A stretch of DNA of 64,000 nucleotides from Cytophagaceae bacterium (GTDB taxonomy: Bacteria; Bacteroidota; Bacteroidia; Flavobacteriales; Flavobacteriaceae). Where the stretch lies: NCBI GenBank assembly GCA_002710685.1, contig PALD01000027.1, positions 62,001 through 126,000 on the forward strand. The letters run 5' to 3'. Shown piece by piece: positions 17,010 to 27,060 of this stretch (positions are counted from its first letter, which is position 1; each line of letters begins with the position of its first letter). Position numbers and translations under genes: made by a program. Under the pieces are notes generated by a model. It was not told the origin of the DNA, ran no database searches, and saw nothing but the letters and a program-made list of their open reading frames with translations.

Positions 17010-18452
17010 TTAAAACTCAGCATTTTGCGGGGTACGTGGATAAGGTATCACATCCCTGATGTTGCCCATACCGGTTACAAAAAGTACAAGCCGTTCAAAA
17101 CCAAGGCCGAAACCGCTATGCACGCAGGTGCCAAATTTACGGGTATCGAGGTACCACCACAGTTCTTCTTCGGGGATGTCCAGTTCACCCATTTTTTGTT
17201 TGAGCACGTCAAGGCGTTCCTCCCGTTGAGAGCCTCCCACTATCTCCCCTATGCCCGGGAAGAGTATATCCATGGCGCGCACGGTTTTTTGATCTTCATT
17301 GAGGCGCATGTAAAAGGCCTTGATCTTAGCAGGGTAATCAAAGAGTATCACGGGACTCTTAAAGTGTTTCTCAACAAGAAAACGCTCGTGCTCACTCTGC
17401 AGGTCTGCTCCCCACTCTTCAATGATATACTTGAATTTTTTCTTCTTGTTGGGTTTTGAGTTTTTCAAAATCTCAATGGCCTCTGTATAGCTTACGCGCT
17501 TAAAGTTGTTCTCTAGGACAAAGTTCAATTTATCCCTAAGGCGCATGGGCGAACGCTCAGCTTCGGGCTTTGACTTATCTTCCTGCTCTTGCCGACCCTC
17601 AAGAAATTCAAGGTCATCCTGGCAATTTTCAATCACGTATTTAATGACATATTTTATAAAGTCCTCAGCGAGGTCCATATTGCCATCCAGGTCACAAAAG
17701 GCAATCTCTGGTTCAATCATCCAGAATTCTGCCAGGTGACGGCTTGTGTTGCTGTTTTCAGCCCTAAATGTGGGGCCAAAGGTGTACACTTTGCCCAGGC
17801 CCAAAGCGTAGGTTTCGGCCTCAAGCTGGCCAGAAACCGTAAGGTTAGTCTCCTTACCAAAGAAATCCTGTTTATAATCAATTTCTCCATCCACAAGTGG
17901 CGGGTTTTTAGGATCAAGCGCACTTACCCTGAACATCTCTCCAGCACCCTCTGCATCGCTACCGGTGATCACCGGTGTATGCACATAGTAATATCCATTT
18001 TCATTAAAATATTTATGCACGGCAAAGGCAAGCTGAGAACGCAGGCGCATAATGGCGCCAAATGTATTGGTACGCACCCTTAGGTGCGCCTGTTCCCTTA
18101 GTTTCTCAAGGGTATGACGCTTGGGCTGCAATATGGTCCTCTTAACATCTTCAGGGTCAGCATCCCCCAGTATCTGGATAGAGGCCACCTCAATCTCCAC
18201 GTTTTGACCGCTGCCCTGACTTTCAACAAGGCCTCCCGTTACCGCAATGGCCGCGCCCACTGTGACCCTTTTTAACAGGTCTGCATCCATATTCTCAAAA
18301 TCGACCACACATTGCAGGTTCTTTAATGTAGAACCGTCATTCAAGGCAATGAACCTATTTGCCCTAAAGGACCTCACCCAGCCCTTTACCTCGAGTTCTT
18401 GATGTTTCGGTTCCTCATTGAGGATATCTACAATGGTTTGATTTCTAATCAT
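17010..18452 (-). CDS. asnS: Asparaginyl-tRNA synthetase
   Basis: Class IIb aminoacyl-tRNA synthetase that charges tRNA-Asn. 480 residues from ATG 18452 ([11 protein letters not shown]). The frame extends to 18479, but the promoter box at 18477-18484 lies there, so the longer start is excluded. The N-terminal OB-fold anticodon-binding domain (about 15-115) contains [20 protein letters not shown]. Class II motifs follow: [15 protein letters not shown], the motif 2 arginine loop [21 protein letters not shown], and C-terminal motif 3 [13 protein letters not shown]. Cytoplasmic. Transcribed alone. Confidence 0.97.
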   Translation of the reverse strand: MIRNQTIVDILNEEPKHQELEVKGWVRSFRANRFIALNDGSTLKNLQCVVDFENMDADLLKRVTVGAAIAVTGGLVESQGSGQNVEIEVASIQILGDADPEDVKRTILQPKRHTLEKLREQAHLRVRTNTFGAIMRLRSQLAFAVHKYFNENGYYYVHTPVITGSDAEGAGEMFRVSALDPKNPPLVDGEIDYKQDFFGKETNLTVSGQLEAETYALGLGKVYTFGPTFRAENSNTSRHLAEFWMIEPEIAFCDLDGNMDLAEDFIKYVIKYVIENCQDDLEFLEGRQEQEDKSKPEAERSPMRLRDKLNFVLENNFKRVSYTEAIEILKNSKPNKKKKFKYIIEEWGADLQSEHERFLVEKHFKSPVILFDYPAKIKAFYMRLNEDQKTVRAMDILFPGIGEIVGGSQREERLDVLKQKMGELDIPEEELWWYLDTRKFGTCVHSGFGLGFERLVLFVTGMGNIRDVIPYPRTPQNAEF

Positions 18453-18476
18453 GGTTTTTTCAATATGAATAAGGCA

Positions 18477-18507
18477 CAAAGATAATTTTTACTCCCAGCA
18501 ACACAAA
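18477..18507 (-). promoter_or_regulatory. asnS promoter (TTTG-N19-TATCTTTG)
   Basis: A textbook Bacteroidetes promoter on the minus strand: -33 TTTG at 18504-18507 and -7 TATCTTTG at 18477-18484, spaced 19 bases. Predicted leader of about 18 bases. Confidence 0.72.
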
Positions 18508-18549
18508 GGCTTTGGCGAGCATTTGCAGGCTACGATAAATCCATGCGCC

Positions 18550-20946
18550 CTAGGGGTTCGTTTCGTCAGTATCTTCTTCTTCTATGATTTGTAGACTGGG
18601 TTCTTTAAAGTCCTCCTTGTTGGCAATATTTCGCTCCAGCGAAAGCAATAAAGAGGGTAGCAAGAGCAGGTTTGCAAGCATGGCAAACAATAGCGTTGCA
18701 GAGACCAGCCCCCCAAGGGCAACGGTACCCCCAAAGCTGCTGATCATGAATACCGAAAAGCCAAAGAAAAGCACAATGGAAGTATAGAACATGCTTACCC
18801 CTGCCTCGCGCACAGATGCATAAACAGACCGTTTTATCTTCCACCTACTGGCCCGTAGTTCCTGCCTGTATTTTGCAAGAAAGTGTATCGTGTCATCTAC
18901 TGAGATACCAAAGGCGATACTAAAGACCAAGATGGTTGAGGGCTTGATGGGCACGCCAAGAAAGCCCATCAGTCCAGCGGTGATGAGCAACGGGAGCAAG
19001 TTAGGTATCAATGACACCAGTATCATCTTGAAGGACCTGAACATCCATGCCATGAATGCCGCAATGAGCAATACTGCCAGCGATAGGCTTATCACCAGGT
19101 TCATGATTAGGTAATCCGTTCCTTTTTGAAAGACCAGTGCCTTACCGGTAATGGTAACCTCATATTGGTCTTCGGGAAACTCGGCATTGATCTTATTGCG
19201 CAGGGTCTGCTCCACAAGTTCCATTTTATCAGTACCTATATCCTTCATAAACGTGGTCATACGGGCATATTGGCCTGTGCTATCCACATAACTGTCCAGC
19301 AGACCGGCACTGGATTCAAAACTGCGCACATAGGGCATCATGAAGTTGCGCTCATTTGATGTGGGCAGTTGATAGTAGTTCTTGTTACCGTTATAAAATG
19401 CCTGTTTGCCGTATTTTACCAGGTTTACTATTGAAATGGGCTTTGACAGTTCTGGTATTTCATTGATGGTCTGTGCCAGCTCGTCCATCCTTTTGAGCGT
19501 GGGCAAGCGCATGACACCATTTTTACGTTTTGTGTCAATAAGGATCTCAAGGGGCATAATGCCATCAAACTCTTGCTCAAAGAATTTTATGTCCTTATAA
19601 AAACCGGTATGCTTGGGCATATCCTCGATAAGGCTTCCGCTTACGCGAATGTTGTAAATACCTATCATACTTATCATGAGGGCCACGATACTTACCATAT
19701 AGATCGTGATCCTCCTGTTCTGCACCATCTTGACAAGCCAGTTCACAAAATTATCCATCCACGTCCTGCCCAGGTGTTTGAGGTGACGCTCCTTTGGCGG
19801 AGTCATGAAGCTATAGATGATGGGTATAATCAACAAGCATAACAGAAAAAGTGCCATGATACAAATAGATGCCACCGTACCAAACTCCTGCAGTAATGAA
19901 CTCTTGGTCAATATAAAAGTTGCAAATCCTGATGCCGTGGTGATATTGGTCATCAAGGTCGCGTTGCCCACTTTAGTGATCACACGTTGCAATGCCTTTA
20001 CCTTATTGCCGTGCTTTTTATATTCCTGCTGGTATTTATTGATTAAGAATATACAGTTAGGGATCCCTATTACTATAATAAGGGGTGGTATGAGTGCGGT
20101 AAGAACGGTAATCTCATAATTGAGAAGCCCCAGCAGGCCAAAAGCCCACATCACCCCGATAATCACCGTTATCATGGAGATAAAAGTAGCCCTGTATGAC
20201 CTGAAAAAGAAGAAGAATATCAATGAGGTCACCAGCAAGGCGCCCCCCACAAACAATCCTATCTCGTCTATGATACTCTGACTGTTCAGGGTACGTATGT
20301 AGGGCATACCACTGGTACGCACATCAAGACCTGTTTCTTCCTCAAACCTGTTGATGAGGGGTATAAGGTCATCCATTATAAAATCCTTGCGTATCGCGGT
20401 GTTCACGATATCCTTTTTAAGGTAAATGGCGGTACGAAGTGTCCCGGTTTTTTTATTATAGATCAACCCTTCATAAAAGGGCAGGGAGTCAAAAAGTTTT
20501 TTGCGGTACTGTAATGCTTCTGCCCTTGTGCTGACAGAATCACGTATAAAGCTCTCGAGCTCAAACCGTGAGGGATTTTCTTCCTTTTTTAAGAGTTTGA
20601 GGTCTTTTAGCGAAAGTGAAAGTGCTACTTCATCAAATGAATCTATACTATCTGCAAGGGCGTTCCACCGGTTGAGTACAGCTGGTTCAAAAAGTGTTGA
20701 ATCTTGAATGCCAAAAACGATAAGGTTACCCTCTTCACCAAACTGGTCGAGAAACGCATCATATTCAAGATTGACCTCATGGTCTCGCGGAAGCAGGTTA
20801 GCTTCAGTATATGTAAAACGCATGTATTGCCATTGCCACGCAAGTGCAACAGTTGCTGCAACCACACAACAAAGAATGAATATCCTGTTTCTTAGAATGA
20901 TGCGGGCCACGGCATCCCAAAATCCGTGGCTTAAAAACTTGGTCAT
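18550..20946 (-). CDS. MMPL/RND-family transporter
   Basis: 798 residues with the RND superfamily layout: one N-terminal helix (about 20-42), a periplasmic loop, five to six helices (about 225-390), then a repeat of the same pattern. The second loop ends near residue 610, with helices from about 615 to 770. SIAFGISVDDTIHFLAKYRQ carries the Asp pair of the proton relay. Proteins of this size and class (MMPL, hopanoid or lipid exporter-like) move lipids or hydrophobic compounds out of the inner membrane. No adaptor or outer-membrane channel gene is adjacent, so it may act alone. Substrate unknown. The Glu/Asp-rich C-terminus is cytoplasmic. Confidence 0.86.
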   Translation of the reverse strand: MTKFLSHGFWDAVARIILRNRIFILCCVVAATVALAWQWQYMRFTYTEANLLPRDHEVNLEYDAFLDQFGEEGNLIVFGIQDSTLFEPAVLNRWNALADSIDSFDEVALSLSLKDLKLLKKEENPSRFELESFIRDSVSTRAEALQYRKKLFDSLPFYEGLIYNKKTGTLRTAIYLKKDIVNTAIRKDFIMDDLIPLINRFEEETGLDVRTSGMPYIRTLNSQSIIDEIGLFVGGALLVTSLIFFFFFRSYRATFISMITVIIGVMWAFGLLGLLNYEITVLTALIPPLIIVIGIPNCIFLINKYQQEYKKHGNKVKALQRVITKVGNATLMTNITTASGFATFILTKSSLLQEFGTVASICIMALFLLCLLIIPIIYSFMTPPKERHLKHLGRTWMDNFVNWLVKMVQNRRITIYMVSIVALMISMIGIYNIRVSGSLIEDMPKHTGFYKDIKFFEQEFDGIMPLEILIDTKRKNGVMRLPTLKRMDELAQTINEIPELSKPISIVNLVKYGKQAFYNGNKNYYQLPTSNERNFMMPYVRSFESSAGLLDSYVDSTGQYARMTTFMKDIGTDKMELVEQTLRNKINAEFPEDQYEVTITGKALVFQKGTDYLIMNLVISLSLAVLLIAAFMAWMFRSFKMILVSLIPNLLPLLITAGLMGFLGVPIKPSTILVFSIAFGISVDDTIHFLAKYRQELRASRWKIKRSVYASVREAGVSMFYTSIVLFFGFSVFMISSFGGTVALGGLVSATLLFAMLANLLLLPSLLLSLERNIANKEDFKEPSLQIIEEEDTDETNP
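18629..18644. repeat. Palindrome TTTCGCTCCAGCGAAA inside a gene
   Basis: Near-perfect 16-base inverted repeat, read on the minus strand in the transporter gene as LSLER. The same peptide results from the copy in polA at 35254. Confidence 0.75.
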
Positions 20947-21013
20947 TACCAGCCCGATTTAGCGGCTGCAAAGATACCTAATTAAAAAGCGGCAGCCTAG
21001 ATAAATGAAGGAT

Positions 21014-23158
21014 TTAAAGCTCTAGGTTGAAGGTGAACTTAAAAGCTATGTTGTCTTCAAATTTAGGAAGGTGGTATGCTCCATAGCGGTAGGTAAGGCT
21101 GGTGCCAAAACCAAAAAGGATTTTATTTATCTCAAAGCCACTCTCAGTATAACCATGTTTTAAGGAGCCAAAATCAACATCCAGGTGTTTCTCTGGATTC
21201 TTGATATCACCTATGGCATAACGGGTAATGAACACCATCTCAGGCTTTAACCTGCGCCCCAGGTTAAATGGGCGCAACCGGTGCTTTATCTCTCCCATCA
21301 AGACCCTATCTGAGAAAAATTCGCCAAAATACATGGTCTCAAAACTGTTTACCCCGGCAACGGAAAATCGCTGCATCACGGTTTCTTTAGTAGGTGCGTT
21401 AGGGTAGGTATGATAGAGATGTGATAGCGGTAAATCTCCAAAAGCTAATTTGCCTTCTACCAGAAACTGTGTGGTACTCTTGTTGAGGCGCTCTACTTGA
21501 TAATAAAATTTTGCCCCCAGTTTAGTATAATTAAAATCACTGCCCAGGACATTTTTTAATCCCTGTGTGAGCTGCGCGGTGACCTTAGGGAAACCATCAT
21601 AGATTTCAACGGTTCCGCGCTCACTGCGCATGTACTTGTTAGAAGGTGCCCAGCGCACGCCCAGGGTAACTTCTGTTGTGCTATAATCATCATAGATTTG
21701 ACCATCATTTTCAAAACGATAGGGCATGGTCTGTTGTATCTGTGAACTGGCAAGCTGCAACTCACTTAGCACTTGAGGGATGACCTGGTATTCTTGATTT
21801 ATCCTCCAGGTCTTATAGTCAAAAAACTGGGTGATATTGACCAGCCGGGGTTCAAACAAAGAATATACCCTACGATCAGTTAAGTAAGAATATGAACCCA
21901 CTTCTTGCAAATCATCTCCATAGTTAAGGCTCAGCCAGGCCCCATGTGATTTATTGAGGTTTATGCCCGCCCCCAGACCATATTTTAGCTTGGCATCCTT
22001 AAAACCGTAGGCCGTGTAGCCTTCTATCCTGAACCTCTCAGAAAACCTCTCATTAGTAACCCCGCCCAGGCCTAGTCGCAAACCTTCATAATTATTAAAC
22101 TTCACGGGATAGGTGAGGTCAAAGTCAAAAAAATTTACCGTGTAATAGCCTATCCCAAAATTACTTATGACTGCCAGGCGACGTTCTATATTCTCCGTCT
22201 GTACGATGTCCCCCAGGTAATCAAAACTGTTCACATCCCGCTCTGACAAAGCTTCTGGCCTATGTTCATCCCAAAATTGCGGGGTGCGGTTTTCAGCCTC
22301 TGGCATAATCTCTATGCTTAAGGCTGGGTGCTCTATCACTTCACTTGTAGTGAAATCAAAGTCTGAATTATACAAGGTTGACACTAGATATTGACCCTCA
22401 ATGGTCTTCTTGACAGGATTGGTCTCAATGGTTCCCACTGAGATTTTTCCCCTGAAAAGGGATAGCCTTCTTGAGGTTTTTCCTTTTTTAAGATAGAGCT
22501 TATTGGATTCTGGAAAATAGAGATCCAGGTCTTTGTTATAGAGGTATTCACGTTCTATCTTGACGACCAGCTCATCGTCAATATCAATATTTACTTTTTG
22601 GATGGCCAGGCTTTCTGCATCCAGAAAAAGGGTTCCTGTTAGACCGGGAATGGTCTTTGGTCTTTTTGGCTTTAAGCCAATCATAAAACCCCTTCTGCCC
22701 AGAATGGTGGTATCCCCCTTAAAACTGTAATCATAATTCTTGTACCCTCGTTGTGAAAGTGGGCCGGCATACCTGTTGTTGAAGATTACAAAATCATCAT
22801 CATAAAATGACCTGGATTGTATGGTTACGGCCAGTATTTCATACCTGGGTTTTTTAAAACCCGCCATGTTGATACCCTGTACATCCTCTTTATAGCCGGT
22901 CTTTTTATCATAATGTACCCTAGATAGTTTTTCGGCAAAAAAGCCCAGTGTATCTGCCTTGTCCTGGAGGGAATCTGTGATTATGGTCTTCTCGTATGTG
23001 GTATAAGAAAACCCCTTGGTCTTGCTGGTGGGGTTGTTTTGAGACGAGTTTGCAATGGCCTTGAGCACTAGGGAATCAACATCTTTTGATACTTGCGCAT
23101 TCACTATACCGGTAAGTAGAAAGAACAGAAAATAAAGCGCGGATGCTGGCTTGGCCAT
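21014..23158 (-). CDS. DUF5686-family outer-membrane protein
   Basis: 714 residues with a signal peptide (cleavage after IVNAQ). It resembles the DUF5686 family of large Bacteroidetes outer-membrane proteins: an N-terminal conserved domain (about 25-260, with FYDDDFVIFNNRYAGPLS and GRRGFMIGLKPKRP) and a C-terminal barrel with many amphipathic strands ending in FKFTFNLEL. Family members often carry an N-terminal carboxypeptidase-like regulatory domain, and it is missing here. Function is not established. It lies downstream of frr, separated by a terminator, so it has its own transcription. Confidence 0.78.
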   Translation of the reverse strand: MAKPASALYFLFFLLTGIVNAQVSKDVDSLVLKAIANSSQNNPTSKTKGFSYTTYEKTIITDSLQDKADTLGFFAEKLSRVHYDKKTGYKEDVQGINMAGFKKPRYEILAVTIQSRSFYDDDFVIFNNRYAGPLSQRGYKNYDYSFKGDTTILGRRGFMIGLKPKRPKTIPGLTGTLFLDAESLAIQKVNIDIDDELVVKIEREYLYNKDLDLYFPESNKLYLKKGKTSRRLSLFRGKISVGTIETNPVKKTIEGQYLVSTLYNSDFDFTTSEVIEHPALSIEIMPEAENRTPQFWDEHRPEALSERDVNSFDYLGDIVQTENIERRLAVISNFGIGYYTVNFFDFDLTYPVKFNNYEGLRLGLGGVTNERFSERFRIEGYTAYGFKDAKLKYGLGAGINLNKSHGAWLSLNYGDDLQEVGSYSYLTDRRVYSLFEPRLVNITQFFDYKTWRINQEYQVIPQVLSELQLASSQIQQTMPYRFENDGQIYDDYSTTEVTLGVRWAPSNKYMRSERGTVEIYDGFPKVTAQLTQGLKNVLGSDFNYTKLGAKFYYQVERLNKSTTQFLVEGKLAFGDLPLSHLYHTYPNAPTKETVMQRFSVAGVNSFETMYFGEFFSDRVLMGEIKHRLRPFNLGRRLKPEMVFITRYAIGDIKNPEKHLDVDFGSLKHGYTESGFEINKILFGFGTSLTYRYGAYHLPKFEDNIAFKFTFNLEL
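22666..22680. repeat. Palindrome TTGGCTT-T-AAGCCAA inside a gene
   Basis: Seven-base perfect arms around one base, read in the DUF5686 gene as GLKPK. Confidence 0.7.
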
Positions 23159-23189
23159 AGGGTTTTACAAATATGAAATCTGATAAAAT

Positions 23190-23220
23190 TAAAACAAAAA
23201 TAGCGGCCTATTGACCGCTA
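23190..23220 (-). terminator. Intrinsic terminator after frr
   Basis: Stem TAGCGG/CCGCTA (23201-23206 with 23215-23220). On the minus strand it is followed by TTTTTGTTTT, 27 bases past the frr stop. Confidence 0.75.
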
Positions 23221-23247
23221 TTGAGATATGTTTAACATGCCGTTGTA

Positions 23248-23811
23248 CTAAACGGTGAGTATTTCCTTTTCTTTTACGGCATGGATATCGTCAATCATTT
23301 TAACATACTTGTCAGTGAGTGCCTGGATGTCAATTTCTGCATTGCGGCATAAATCTTCAGAAAGTCCTTCTTTTTCGAGTGACTTGATTTCATTATTGGC
23401 ATTCTTGCGCTCGTTGCGCACGCCCACCTTAGCATCTTCGGCCTCAGCCTTGGCCTGCTTTACAAGGTCTTTGCGGCGTTCTTCAGTAAGTGGTGGGACG
23501 TTAATGATAACGCTATCCCCATTGTTCATGGGGTTAAAGCCCAGGTTACTGTTCATGATGGCCTTTTCTATTTCTGGAATCATGGCTTTTTCCCACGGCT
23601 GCACAGAAATGGTCCTACCATCTGGGGTGTTTATGTTAGCTACTTGTGAAAGCGGCGTCTGGCTACCATAATAGTCCACCATTACACTTCCCAGCATTGC
23701 AGGGCTTGCTTTTCCTGCCCGTATGTTGACCAATTGTTTTTTTAAGTGCGTTATGGCACTGTCCATAGACTCCTTAGCACTATCAATAACAAAACTAATA
23801 TCTTCGTTCAT
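23248..23811 (-). CDS. frr: Ribosome recycling factor
   Basis: 187 residues, the normal length. It splits the post-termination ribosome together with EF-G. Recognised by the N-terminal helix VNIRAGKASPAMLGSVMVDYYGSQTPL, the central VQPWEKAMIPEIEKAI, and VPPLTEERRKDLVKQAKAEAE. It directly follows pyrH (32-base gap), an arrangement common across bacteria. A perfect TACATTTG box at 23831 may add a private promoter. Confidence 0.97.
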   Translation of the reverse strand: MNEDISFVIDSAKESMDSAITHLKKQLVNIRAGKASPAMLGSVMVDYYGSQTPLSQVANINTPDGRTISVQPWEKAMIPEIEKAIMNSNLGFNPMNNGDSVIINVPPLTEERRKDLVKQAKAEAEDAKVGVRNERKNANNEIKSLEKEGLSEDLCRNAEIDIQALTDKYVKMIDDIHAVKEKEILTV

Positions 23812-23830
23812 AGCTCAAAAAAATTATGAC

Positions 23831-23838
23831 CAAATGTA
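23831..23838 (-). promoter_or_regulatory. Putative frr promoter -7 box
   Basis: TACATTTG on the minus strand between pyrH and frr, a perfect TAnnTTTG match with no clear -33 box. It would give a leader of about 13 bases. Confidence 0.35.
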
Positions 23839-23843
23839 ACAAT

Positions 23844-24551
23844 TTATAAATTTACCGTTGTTCCTATATTCTCCCCATCAATGACCTTAACAAGGTTGCC
23901 TTGCTTGTTCATGTCAAACACGATAATGGGCAGGTTGTTTTCCTGACTGAGGGTAAAGGCAGTTGTATCCATCACCTTCAGGCCCTTTTTTATAACATCT
24001 TCAAAACTGATGAAATCAAACTTGCTGGCCTTTGAATCTTTTTCTGGGTCACTGGTGTAAATACCATCAACACGGGTACCTTTCAAGATGACATCAGCAT
24101 TGATTTCTATGGCACGCAGCACTGCGGCAGAATCTGTCGTGAAATACGGGTTGCCCGTACCCCCGCCAAAAATCACCACCCTTCCCTTCTCAAGGTGGCG
24201 TATGGCCCTCCTGCGGATGAAAGGTTCTGCCACTTCATTGATTTTTATCGCGCTCTGCAGGCGCGTTTGCACTCCTGCATTTTCTAGTGCGCTTTGCAGG
24301 GCAAGACCATTTATCACCGTGGCAAGCATACCCATGTGGTCCCCCTGCACGCGGTCCATACCGGCACTGGCTCCAGCCACCCCCCTAAAGATGTTGCCCC
24401 CACCTATCACGATGGCGACCTCAACACCTTTTTCAACAACTTTTTTGACTTCGTTTGCATATTCGGCAAGTCTATCAGGATCAATACCGTATTGTCTTGT
24501 GCCCATCAAGGCTTCGCCCGAAAGTTTGAGCAGGATGCGTTTGTACTGCAT
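23844..24551 (-). CDS. pyrH: UMP kinase
   Basis: 235 residues. It phosphorylates UMP to UDP in pyrimidine synthesis and acts as a cytoplasmic hexamer. Family signatures are [61 protein letters not shown] and [22 protein letters not shown]. It sits in the classic order rpsB-tsf-pyrH-frr, but a strong hairpin between tsf and pyrH separates their transcription at least partly. Confidence 0.97.
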   Translation of the reverse strand: MQYKRILLKLSGEALMGTRQYGIDPDRLAEYANEVKKVVEKGVEVAIVIGGGNIFRGVAGASAGMDRVQGDHMGMLATVINGLALQSALENAGVQTRLQSAIKINEVAEPFIRRRAIRHLEKGRVVIFGGGTGNPYFTTDSAAVLRAIEINADVILKGTRVDGIYTSDPEKDSKASKFDFISFEDVIKKGLKVMDTTAFTLSQENNLPIIVFDMNKQGNLVKVIDGENIGTTVNL

Positions 24552-24621
24552 GGAGAAGGAAAAATTTTACGCAAATATAAGCTTAAATGCCATCCGAGAA
24601 AAAGAAACAATAAAGCGCAAT

Positions 24622-24650
24622 AAAAAAGGCTGCCAAATGGCAGCCTTTTT
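24622..24650 (-). terminator. Intrinsic terminator between tsf and pyrH
   Basis: Arms GGCTGCCA (24628-24635) and TGGCAGCC (24638-24645) with A/T runs on both sides. On the minus strand it lies just past the tsf stop. Confidence 0.85.
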
Positions 24651-24669
24651 CTGTATGATATGTGAAGGG

Positions 24670-25635
24670 CTAGGCTAAACTAACACGCTTAAACCCTACA
24701 ACTTCAGCATCTCCTTTACTTGCAACATATTTTGCAACATTGATGCTTTCATCCATGATAAATACTTGATCTAGCAATGCCTTCTCATTATCAAGGGTTG
24801 TGTTGTCAGCAATAAAACGCTCTAATTTTCCAGGAACGATACGGTCCCAGATTTTTTCTGGCTTACCTTCTGCCTTTAGTTCTTCCTTGATATCTGCCTC
24901 GGCCTTAGCCATAACTTCAGGAGTTAATTGAGACATAGAGATATACTGGGGCACATTTTTAAGGGTTTTGCCTAGACGGCCCAACTCTTCATTTTCTTTC
25001 TCAATAGCTGCGATACGAGCATCGGTTTCACTAGCCACGAATGCTGCATCAAAGTCATTGTACGACAATGTGGTCGCCCCCATGGAAGCTACCTGCATAG
25101 AAACAGTTTTTGCAACTTCTTCTGCATTATCTGTAGCTTTTGACAAGCCCGTTAAAGCTCCTATTTTGTTACCGTGCACGTAAGAACCCACAAATGGTGC
25201 CTCTAGAAGTTCAAAACCACCTATTTCTAGTTTCTCACCGATAACACCGGTTTGCTCGATCAATTTTTCTTCTACGGTCATCCCCTTGAAGTCTGCTGCA
25301 AGGAAAGCTTCTTTAGTGTCAAAATTGATTGCTATCTCACCAAGCTCATTTGCCAGCTCTACGTAAGAATCGTTCTTAGCGACAAAATCAGTCTCACAGT
25401 TCAATGAAAATACAACACCACGGTTGTTTGCATCATTGATTTTTGCTATCACGACCCCTTCGCTTGAATCACGGTCAGCTCTTTTTTCTGCAACTTTTTG
25501 TCCTTTTTTACGGAGGACGGTTATTGCTTCTTCAAAATCACCATTAGCTTCTACAAGTGCGTTCTTGCAATCCATCATGCCTGCACCGGTAGCTTTTCTT
25601 AATTTATTTACTTCTGCGGCTGTTATCTTTGCCAT
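24670..25635 (-). CDS. tsf: Translation elongation factor Ts
   Basis: 321 residues. It exchanges GDP for GTP on EF-Tu. The N-terminal UBA-like domain has VNKLRKATGAGMMDCKNALVEANGD, and the core has the diagnostic NCETDFVAKND. It is longer than the E. coli protein (283) because of extra sequence in the C-terminal half, usual for Bacteroidetes. It lies between rpsB and pyrH, with a hairpin on each side. Confidence 0.97.
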   Translation of the reverse strand: MAKITAAEVNKLRKATGAGMMDCKNALVEANGDFEEAITVLRKKGQKVAEKRADRDSSEGVVIAKINDANNRGVVFSLNCETDFVAKNDSYVELANELGEIAINFDTKEAFLAADFKGMTVEEKLIEQTGVIGEKLEIGGFELLEAPFVGSYVHGNKIGALTGLSKATDNAEEVAKTVSMQVASMGATTLSYNDFDAAFVASETDARIAAIEKENEELGRLGKTLKNVPQYISMSQLTPEVMAKAEADIKEELKAEGKPEKIWDRIVPGKLERFIADNTTLDNEKALLDQVFIMDESINVAKYVASKGDAEVVGFKRVSLA

Positions 25636-25655
25636 TTCTATTAGAATTTTTATTT

Positions 25656-25713
25656 AGTTTAAAAAACAAAAGTCGTTGTGTGATATTGCAAAAATGCAGC
25701 ACTCAACGACTTT
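25656..25713 (-). terminator. Long hairpin between rpsB and tsf (terminator or attenuator)
   Basis: Ten-base perfect arms AAAGTCGTTG (25668-25677) and CAACGACTTT (25704-25713). The interior can pair further (GTG/CAC and TGCA/TGCA), and on the minus strand TTTGTTTTTT follows. Placed between two genes of one translation operon, it probably attenuates rather than fully stops read-through. Confidence 0.7.
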
Positions 25714-25740
25714 CACTGTTACTTAAATGTTATATTAAGC

Positions 25741-26505
25741 CTATTCTTCTTCGTTAGCTGCTTTCTGGGCCTTTTTGGCTTTAGGCTTGCTTTCGCCTTT
25801 AGGCTCCTTACCGGCTTTACGCTCGTTAAGGCCTTCAACGATAGCATCAGCTACTGAAGAAACGATTTTCTCGATTGATTTTGAAGCATCATCGTTAGAC
25901 GGGATGGCATAGTCAACCTGACGTGGATCAGAGTTTGTATCAACCATCGCAAATATTGGAATGTTTAATTTTTGTGCTTCTTTAATCGCGATATGCTCAC
26001 GCTTGATGTCAACTACAAAAAGTGCTCCTGGCAAACGGGTCATGTCCTCGATAGAGCCCAGGTTCTTTTCAAGTTTGTCGCGCATACGGTCCATTTGCAG
26101 CTGCTCTTTTTTAGAAAGAGAGGCATAACGGCCATCTTGCTTCATCCTGTCAACCATCTGCATTTTCTTTACAGCTTTACGTATGGTGACAAAGTTGGTA
26201 AGCATACCTCCAGGCCATCTCTCGGTAATGTATGGCATCTTGGCCTTGTCAGCCTGTTCTGCCACTATTTCCTTAGCCTGCTTTTTTGTTGCTACAAAAA
26301 GTATCTTCCTTCCGGAAGCTGCAATTTTTGTAAGTGCAGCTGAAGCTTCTTCAAGCTTAGCAGCTGTCTTGTAGAGATTGATGATGTGTATCCCGTTGCG
26401 CTCCATATAGATATACGGCGCCATGTTAGGGTCCCATCTTCTGGTAAGGTGACCAAAGTGTACACCTGCATCCAGCAATTGTTTTACATTTTCAGTTTGT
26501 GCCAT
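25741..26505 (-). CDS. rpsB: 30S ribosomal protein S2
   Basis: 254 residues from the chosen start MAQTENVKQLLDAGVHFGH at 26505; the frame runs to 26556, but the added residues are not conserved. Signatures are GVHFGHLTRRWDPNMAPYIY, ITERWPGGMLTNF, LPGALFVVDIKREHIAIKEAQ and IPIFAMVDTNSDP. The C-terminus has a Lys/Ala/Glu-rich tail. The 168 bases between rpsI and rpsB hold a palindrome of the dispersed family and a small TTCGCA/TGCGAA hairpin (26600-26615). Confidence 0.97.
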   Translation of the reverse strand: MAQTENVKQLLDAGVHFGHLTRRWDPNMAPYIYMERNGIHIINLYKTAAKLEEASAALTKIAASGRKILFVATKKQAKEIVAEQADKAKMPYITERWPGGMLTNFVTIRKAVKKMQMVDRMKQDGRYASLSKKEQLQMDRMRDKLEKNLGSIEDMTRLPGALFVVDIKREHIAIKEAQKLNIPIFAMVDTNSDPRQVDYAIPSNDDASKSIEKIVSSVADAIVEGLNERKAGKEPKGESKPKAKKAQKAANEEE

Positions 26506-26651
26506 TTTGTAATTTAGTTTACGTTCCCGTTGTAGTAGCAATAAACAAGTGGTCATCTTTTACAAGAGTCGCCATGTTCATTTAGATGCTAAACTAATTT
26601 TCGCATTATTGCGAAGAACGACATTAAAAATTTTGTTTTTAGCTCTCTAGA

Positions 26652-26668
26652 TTTGGCTTTAAGCCAAA
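26652..26668. repeat. Palindrome TTTGGCTT-T-AAGCCAAA past rpsI
   Basis: Eight-base perfect arms around one base, six bases beyond the rpsI stop. The minus side has no T-run, so termination is doubtful. Confidence 0.78.
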
Positions 26669-26673
26669 GCGAA

Positions 26674-27060
26674 TTAACGTTTAGAGAACTGGAATTTCTT
26701 ACGTGCTTTCTTCTGACCGAATTTCTTACGCTCAACCATACGTGGGTCACGTGTAAGCAGGCCTTCTGGCTTGAGCACAAGGCGGTTTTCTTCGTTAAGC
26801 TCGCACATTGCCCTGGAGATTGCAAGGCGTACTGCCTCTGCTTGACCAGTGATACCACCACCATAGACATTTACACGTACGTCAAAGTTCTTCTCGTTCT
26901 CTGTCAACATAAGAGGTTGATTGACTTTGTACTGCAATGTACCGGTAGTAAAGTAATCATTAAGGTCACGCTTGTTTACCGTGATGTTCCCTTCACCGGG
27001 AGCAACGTAAACCCTGGCAACTGCGGTCTTTCTACGACCGATTTTGTGAATTACTTCCAT
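26674..27060 (-). CDS. rpsI: 30S ribosomal protein S9
   Basis: 128 residues with the family ends: GRRKTAVARVYV near the N-terminus and the C-terminal RDPRMVERKKFGQKKARKKFQFSKR that reaches into the ribosomal P site. It starts directly after the rplM stop with no gap, the universal rplM-rpsI pairing. Confidence 0.98.
   Translation of the reverse strand: MEVIHKIGRRKTAVARVYVAPGEGNITVNKRDLNDYFTTGTLQYKVNQPLMLTENEKNFDVRVNVYGGGITGQAEAVRLAISRAMCELNEENRLVLKPEGLLTRDPRMVERKKFGQKKARKKFQFSKR

Noticed and set aside
24088..24678. 196-codon plus-strand ORF opposite pyrH
   Set aside because: It crosses the tsf terminator hairpin and has Ser/Pro/Thr-rich composition typical of antisense frames.
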